Origin: Clostridiaceae bacterium
GTDB lineage: Bacteria > Bacillota > Clostridia > DSM-8532
DNA length: 64,000 bases
Assembly: GCA_012719545.1 (NCBI GenBank)
Contig: JAAYAD010000020.1
Coordinates: 1 to 64,000, forward strand
Direction of reading: 5' to 3'
The stretch's first letter is position 1; every line of letters begins with the position of its first letter. A program made the translations under genes and the position numbers. Below, one piece after another: positions 58,764 through 64,000 of this stretch. Below the pieces are notes generated by a model. The model had not been told where the DNA came from. It ran no database searches and was given only the letters and a program-made list of their open reading frames with translations.

Positions 58764-61061
58764 TTATCTCTTACCTAGCTTAACAGTAATTGATCCGCCA
58801 TTTCCTGAATCATCAGTACTACTGTTGCCAAAAATATCTGTTACCTTATCCCATAGTAGAATATAAGATTTTTCAAAACTCAGATTATCAAATAAAAGTA
58901 TAAGGGTGTGTGAATCTATAAAAATAACGCCGGTAGGAATTCTTCTTACAGTATTGCTACCCTTAGCATATACCAGTCTGTAGTTATCTACCGATAAATT
59001 AGGAAAAGCTGTTGCTATTTCTTCAGAGAAGCTTAGCTTTATTGCATTGCTTCCCACAATTATAGCATCGTTTATCGTGGGAGTCTCATAATTATTTTTA
59101 TTTCCTGAAAAAGTGTCAATAGCATCGTCTTTGGATATACTTGCAATATAAAATGGCAAAGATCTTGAGATACTAAGCTTATAAGATTTATCAGTAAGGC
59201 TGACATTTGCGGGAAGTAGCATGATTATCCTGTACATTGAGCTATCCAGTGGTGTATAAATTACCTGTACGGGATTACACAATTTGGAACCAGACTTATT
59301 CAATATCGTATAATATGATGGCATTTCTGCATAGGAAGGGACTAGAGGCTTATCGACAATTGCTAAAACTACTCGACTGTTTATTGCTTCAACATCTAGT
59401 ATTTCTAATTGACTTGTTTTTGGATATTCAGCGTTGAAAGTATATCTTTTATTTGAAATTGAAGATTTTTTAGTTATGTCAGGTAAGAAATTAATGTATA
59501 GTTCATACTTTTCTGCTGACTCTAAGCTGTTTTTTAACCTTAGCATGACAGCACTGTTCTTATATTCACCTGCTTCAACTAACGCAACTTTATCTATGGA
59601 AATAGAAGTGTTGTTTGGTTTATAGATCATGTAATTAAGGTTTTGTCCTGCAAAATAAGAATCGATCTCCTTAGAGAAATGCACCTCTATGGTGTTTTTA
59701 TCTAATGTGATAATTTCGATTACATCTAGTTCATCAGGATTGTCATCTGGTATATTACTATTTGAACCGGGAATAGCATAAAAATCAATACTTTCATCTA
59801 CATTCTCGTTTAAGAATGTACCGTATCTGCTTACTAAATCACCATCTATCTTTAATGTATATTTAGTGCCTGGCACTAAAATATCATCGTTAAGATAAAT
59901 TGCTACACCATCTCCAGTATTGAGGCATTTTACAGAGATGTTCTGGAAATCGCCGCTAACCACAGTAATGCTATCTTTTAGGATGGTATAGTATCCAGGA
60001 TATTCAGCATTGCTGTTTACAGGGTGTGTAAAATAGACATTAATTACGTTGCTACTTACTGCTTCAGCAGCACTTATTCTGAAAAAGTCAGAATCAATTT
60101 GATTAGCACCATATCCTTTAAAAGTTCCGATTACTTTGTCGGTAATATTCCCATCAGCGCTGATTATACCTCTTATTACGACTGTATAGCCAACATCTTT
60201 CTTCTGGGATGATGTCTCAAGTATTATTGAATCGCTAGTCTGGGACAAAATACTTGATTTAAGCTTTTTACTATCATTTTCGGTTTCATATATCTCGATG
60301 TTGTTATTAGTAAGCTCTTTTATATCAGTATTAAATTTAATCATTATGCGGTTTTTACCAACGTTTGTAATACTGTCTATACGTACGGATATGGCTGATT
60401 TATCAATCAATCCTGCGTCTACAGCATCCTTTATGTCTATGGCATTTATTTCGACCAATCTTTCAACCAATGTAGAATCAGTGCCCCTAATCTTGCATGA
60501 AAGAGCATTGAACATTATATTTACAGCATCAGCCATGGTGAAATTTATATTATCTGTAGTTTTAGTAATGTATGAAATGTCTTTTACAAGGCCGACCGAA
60601 AAGGCTGTTGAATATAGATTGTTCCATGTAAAGTCAACACCGGATTTATAACCAAGTACACCAAATAATATAACAAGGAATGCCTTTTCACTTGCATATC
60701 CATTAGGATTAAACATTCCATTGCCTACACCTGAGATTATGCCCTGACTGGTACAAAAACCTACATAGGGGGCATAATCCATATATTCTGGCACATCAGT
60801 AAAGTTTGTCTTTCTTAACGACTGAGAATTTGCGTTTATATAATCCTCAGCGCCTAACAGGCGTGCTGCATAAACCACTGCTTCAGCTCGTGTAATCTGT
60901 TTATCAAGATTGATAATGGAATTAAAGTCGGTAATAATGGACATTTTGTTAAGATGCTCAGCTTTTTGTCCTGCTGTGAGTGAATTTGCTGCTGCGGGGT
61001 AAGAATTAATAGTAAAAAGCAGGGAGAAAACAAGCAGGAAAGCAAGAACCCGTTTAAGCAT
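58764..61061 (-). CDS. Second S-layer-type protein: signal peptide, SLH domains, Ig-like domains
   Basis: MLKRVLAFLLVFSLLFTINSYPAAA; TRAEAVVYAARLLG; GISGVGNGMFNPNGYASEKAFLVILFGVLGYKSG-type SLH blocks; Ig-like repeats. Start MLKR at 61061 preferred over 61070. Confidence 0.87.
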   Translation of the reverse strand: MLKRVLAFLLVFSLLFTINSYPAAANSLTAGQKAEHLNKMSIITDFNSIINLDKQITRAEAVVYAARLLGAEDYINANSQSLRKTNFTDVPEYMDYAPYVGFCTSQGIISGVGNGMFNPNGYASEKAFLVILFGVLGYKSGVDFTWNNLYSTAFSVGLVKDISYITKTTDNINFTMADAVNIMFNALSCKIRGTDSTLVERLVEINAIDIKDAVDAGLIDKSAISVRIDSITNVGKNRIMIKFNTDIKELTNNNIEIYETENDSKKLKSSILSQTSDSIILETSSQKKDVGYTVVIRGIISADGNITDKVIGTFKGYGANQIDSDFFRISAAEAVSSNVINVYFTHPVNSNAEYPGYYTILKDSITVVSGDFQNISVKCLNTGDGVAIYLNDDILVPGTKYTLKIDGDLVSRYGTFLNENVDESIDFYAIPGSNSNIPDDNPDELDVIEIITLDKNTIEVHFSKEIDSYFAGQNLNYMIYKPNNTSISIDKVALVEAGEYKNSAVMLRLKNSLESAEKYELYINFLPDITKKSSISNKRYTFNAEYPKTSQLEILDVEAINSRVVLAIVDKPLVPSYAEMPSYYTILNKSGSKLCNPVQVIYTPLDSSMYRIIMLLPANVSLTDKSYKLSISRSLPFYIASISKDDAIDTFSGNKNNYETPTINDAIIVGSNAIKLSFSEEIATAFPNLSVDNYRLVYAKGSNTVRRIPTGVIFIDSHTLILLFDNLSFEKSYILLWDKVTDIFGNSSTDDSGNGGSITVKLGKR

Positions 61062-61488
61062 AATAGTCACGCTCCTTATCTTTTGTTTATACCATCAGCT
61101 TAATTATACCAATAATCGACATATATTAACAGATATAATATTGCTTTAGCAAGAAAAATCAAAATTTTGCAAATCTAAATTTCAGAGTGGACAAGGGAAA
61201 AAAAATCAACTAAAATTGATGATTGTCGCATGAAAAAATCATGTATTTGCCCTGTAAATTAAATAGACCTATTAATAGGAGAATCCTGTGTTTATATAAT
61301 AATTTAGATATAAGTAGTTGATTTAGCATAAGCAATTGATATTATCCTTTTTAAATTCGAGACTAGGGTAATGAAAATTTTACAAATTCAATGAATGTTG
61401 ATACTTATTGACATCATATCAATATAAACCCATCAAAAGATAAAACCATTACAAATTATTAAGAAGTTAAATATTTTTATCCCCATAA

Positions 61489-61518
61489 TTGACTCAATAT
61501 ATTGTGGTGTGGTATTAT
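61489..61518 (+). promoter_or_regulatory. Sigma-A-like promoter of nrdD
   Basis: TTGACT (61489-61494)-18-TATTAT (61513-61518). Confidence 0.6.
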
Positions 61519-61539
61519 AAAATAAACAAAATATAGGGA
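61492..61539 (+). promoter_or_regulatory. Tandem NrdR-box-like sites
   Basis: Cores CAATATATTG (61495-61504) and CAAAATATAG (61527-61536), 32 bp apart. Confidence 0.55.
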
Positions 61540-61545
61540 AAATAT

Positions 61546-61570
61546 TCCGTGCCATAAAGTATGGCACGGA
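61546..61570 (+). other. Perfect 11-bp stem, 3-nt loop in the nrdD 5'UTR
   Basis: TCCGTGCCATA-aag-TATGGCACGGA. Confidence 0.8.
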
Positions 61571-61647
61571 TAATTATGAAACGGGTGAAAATCCTGTTTT
61601 ATTTATCTAAGGACGAAAGAAAAGGTTTGGGATTGGAGGAATCGCAT

Positions 61648-63969
61648 ATGATTACCAAGATTAAGAAACGCGATGGAAGAGAAGTTCCCTTTAACATTGA
61701 GAAAATTGCCAACGCCATTTATAAAGCTGCAAAGGCGGCGGGAGGAAAGGATTATGAAACTTCCCTGGCTCTTGCGGAAAAGGTTGTTGATTACATAGAA
61801 AAAGAGCTGAACTGTAAAGTTCCCTCCGTTGAAGAAATTCAGGATATCGTTGAGAAAGTGCTTATTGAGACTGGACATGCCAGGACTGCTAAGGCATTTA
61901 TTCTGTACAGGGCTGAAAGAACCCGCGTCCGTGAGATGAATACCCGCCTCATGAAGATTTATGAGGAACTTACCTTTAAAGAAGCTAAGGATAACGATTT
62001 AAAGCGTGAGAACGCAAACATTAACGGCGATACTGCCATGGGAACCATGCTTAAATATGGTTCTGAGGGTGCAAAGCAGTTCAATGAAATGTTTGTGTTA
62101 AAGCCTGAGCATTCAGCCGCCCACAGGGAAGGGGATATTCATATCCATGACATGGATTTTCTTACACTTACCACAACCTGCTGCCAGATTGATATTGAGC
62201 AGCTTTTCAAAAACGGTTTCAGTACAGGTCACGGATTTTTAAGAGAGCCAAACGATATAAGGAGCTATTCGGCTCTTGCTTGCATTGCCATCCAGTCCAA
62301 CCAGAATGATCAGCACGGAGGACAGAGCATACCCAACTTTGATTACGGTATGGCAAAGGGTGTTGCCAAAACCTATGCCAAACTCTACAAAAAGAATCTT
62401 GCAAAAGCTTTGAACCTCCTGACAGGTTTAGAAGATGCAGATGCTTTGGTCACTGAAATAAGCGATAAAATAAAGGATGAACATGGCCTTATTCCTTCCA
62501 TGAGCAGCCTTGACCAGTACAAAAAGCATGAAGCTGCGCTTCTTAAGAATAAATTCGGCGATGAAAATATAGTTAAAAAAGCTCAGGATTTTGCTGCCAA
62601 AGCTGCATTGAACGAAACCAACAAGGATACATACCAGGCTATGGAGGCCTTTGTACATAATCTCAATACCATGCACAGCCGTGCGGGTGCTCAGATACCC
62701 TTTAGCTCCATTAATTACGGTACCGATACATCCCCTGAGGGCAGGATGGTAATTGAGAACGTGCTTCTTGCTACAGAAGCAGGACTTGGAAATGGCGAGA
62801 CACCGGTATTCCCAATCCATATATTCAGAGTTAAAGAGGGCATTAACTTTAACCCCGGAGACCCCAACTATGACTTGTTTAAGCTTGCCTGCAGGGTAAG
62901 CGCCAAGAGGTTATTTCCCAACTTCTCCTTCCAGGATGCACCCTTTAACCTTAAGTATTACAAGCCTGGACATCCTGAAACCGAGATTGCCTACATGGGA
63001 TGCAGAACAAGGGTAATAGGAAATGTCCATGATCCTTCAAGGGAGATTATTTTTGGAAGAGGTAACTTAAGCTTCACCTCCATAAATCTTCCGAGAATTG
63101 CCCTTAGAAGCAATAAGAATATAGATTTCTTCTTTGAGGAACTGGATAAAAAGATTGATCTTGTAATAAACCAGATGCTTGAAAGATATGAAATTCAGGC
63201 AAGAAAGAAGGTTAAGAATTTCCCCTTCCTCATGGGACAGGGAATCTGGATAGATTCGGACAAGCTTGGCTGGGACGATGAAATAAGGGAAGTATTAAAG
63301 CACGGTACTTTAAGCATGGGCTTTATAGGACTTGCTGAATGCCTTAAGGCTTTAACCGGAAAGCACCACGGCGAATCCGAGGCATCCCAGAACCTTGGTC
63401 TTGAAATTATAGGACACATGAGAAAGCGCATGGACGATGCAAGCCAGAAATATAAAATGAACTTTACTCTCCTTGCTACTCCTGCAGAAGGTATAGCTGG
63501 CCGCTTTGTAAAGATGGACAGGCAAATTTACGGATGCATTGAGGGAATAACTGACAGAGAATACTACACCAACAGCTTCCACATACCTGTTTATTACAAG
63601 ATAAGCGCATTTGATAAAATAAGGCTTGAAGCTCCATATCATGAGCTTACCAACGCAGGGCACATTACATATGTGGAGCTTGACGGAGATCCTACTCAGA
63701 ACCTTGATGCCTTTGAGAAGATTGTAAGGGCTATGAAAAATGCCAATATTGGTTACGGCTCCATAAATCACCCGGTTGACAGAGACCCTGTTTGCGGATT
63801 TACAGGAATCATTGGGGATACCTGTCCGAATTGCGGCAGAGAAGAAGGAAATATACCTTTTGAGAGAATCAGGCGTATTACAGGATACCTTGTAGGAACC
63901 CTTGAACGGTTTAATGACGCCAAGAAGGCAGAGGTTAGGGACAGAGTCAAGCATTCGGTAACCTTCTGA
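61648..63969 (+). CDS. nrdD: Anaerobic ribonucleoside-triphosphate reductase
   Basis: ATP-cone N-term (MITKIKKRDGREVPFNIEKIANAIYKAA); VCGFTGIIGDTCPNCGREE; glycyl-radical region RITGYLVGTLERFNDAKKAEVRDR. ATG 61648 has a GGAGGA RBS; track start 61561 lies in a hairpin without RBS. Confidence 0.96.
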   Translation: MITKIKKRDGREVPFNIEKIANAIYKAAKAAGGKDYETSLALAEKVVDYIEKELNCKVPSVEEIQDIVEKVLIETGHARTAKAFILYRAERTRVREMNTRLMKIYEELTFKEAKDNDLKRENANINGDTAMGTMLKYGSEGAKQFNEMFVLKPEHSAAHREGDIHIHDMDFLTLTTTCCQIDIEQLFKNGFSTGHGFLREPNDIRSYSALACIAIQSNQNDQHGGQSIPNFDYGMAKGVAKTYAKLYKKNLAKALNLLTGLEDADALVTEISDKIKDEHGLIPSMSSLDQYKKHEAALLKNKFGDENIVKKAQDFAAKAALNETNKDTYQAMEAFVHNLNTMHSRAGAQIPFSSINYGTDTSPEGRMVIENVLLATEAGLGNGETPVFPIHIFRVKEGINFNPGDPNYDLFKLACRVSAKRLFPNFSFQDAPFNLKYYKPGHPETEIAYMGCRTRVIGNVHDPSREIIFGRGNLSFTSINLPRIALRSNKNIDFFFEELDKKIDLVINQMLERYEIQARKKVKNFPFLMGQGIWIDSDKLGWDDEIREVLKHGTLSMGFIGLAECLKALTGKHHGESEASQNLGLEIIGHMRKRMDDASQKYKMNFTLLATPAEGIAGRFVKMDRQIYGCIEGITDREYYTNSFHIPVYYKISAFDKIRLEAPYHELTNAGHITYVELDGDPTQNLDAFEKIVRAMKNANIGYGSINHPVDRDPVCGFTGIIGDTCPNCGREEGNIPFERIRRITGYLVGTLERFNDAKKAEVRDRVKHSVTF

Positions 63970-63982
63970 AAGGGATGACAAA

Positions 63983-64000
63983 ATGAGCAACATGGTAAGA
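63983..64000 (+). CDS. Start of a downstream CDS, possibly the NrdD-activating enzyme (partial)
   Basis: ATG AGC AAC ATG GTA AGA after AAAGGGA; identity inferred only from position after nrdD. Confidence 0.35.

Noticed and set aside
61575-61600. GGGTGAAAATCC resembling a cobalamin riboswitch core upstream of nrdD
   Set aside because: Only a short local match; the downstream conserved core and the 3' B12-box are not found.

Overview
The window is chromosomal DNA from a spore-forming Firmicute of the Clostridia type. Supporting markers are BofA, CotS-like, SipL-like and Veg proteins, SLH/S-layer proteins and an anaerobic RNR. Order: (1) 0-9 kb, partial chemoreceptor, YesN/YesM-type two-component system, and a divergent CUT1 sugar ABC transporter without an ATPase gene. 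(2) 9-29 kb, housekeeping and sporulation genes: ric, tag, glgB, an FnIII+SLH protein, DUF1385, prmC, bofA, cotS-like, fhs, veg, gap/LysR, sipL-like, ispE, GntR. (3) About 29.8-52.6 kb, a large surface-polysaccharide locus: two MBOAT + SGNH/AlgX-like O-acetylation modules, GT39/GT2/DUF2304, WaaL-like ligase, dTDP-rhamnose genes, Wzm/Wzt-type ABC exporter, Glf-like flavoprotein, RgpF-like protein, polyprenyl-P sugar transferase. (4) rpsF-ssb without an adjacent rpsR, dus, two convergent SLH/S-layer-type genes, and nrdD. Most notable observations: an in-frame TGA inside the Rossmann glycine motif of rfbB; a possible attenuator-like leader with mutually exclusive stems upstream of the FnIII/SLH gene; a possible H-type pseudoknot in the S-layer gene 5'UTR; two NrdR-box-like palindromes 32 bp apart overlapping the nrdD promoter; a Glf-like enzyme with altered active-site motifs; tandem hairpin-forming 35-bp repeats between the S-layer genes. 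No tRNA, rRNA, CRISPR array or intact transposon was recognised. All calls come from reading the sequence; no database search was run.
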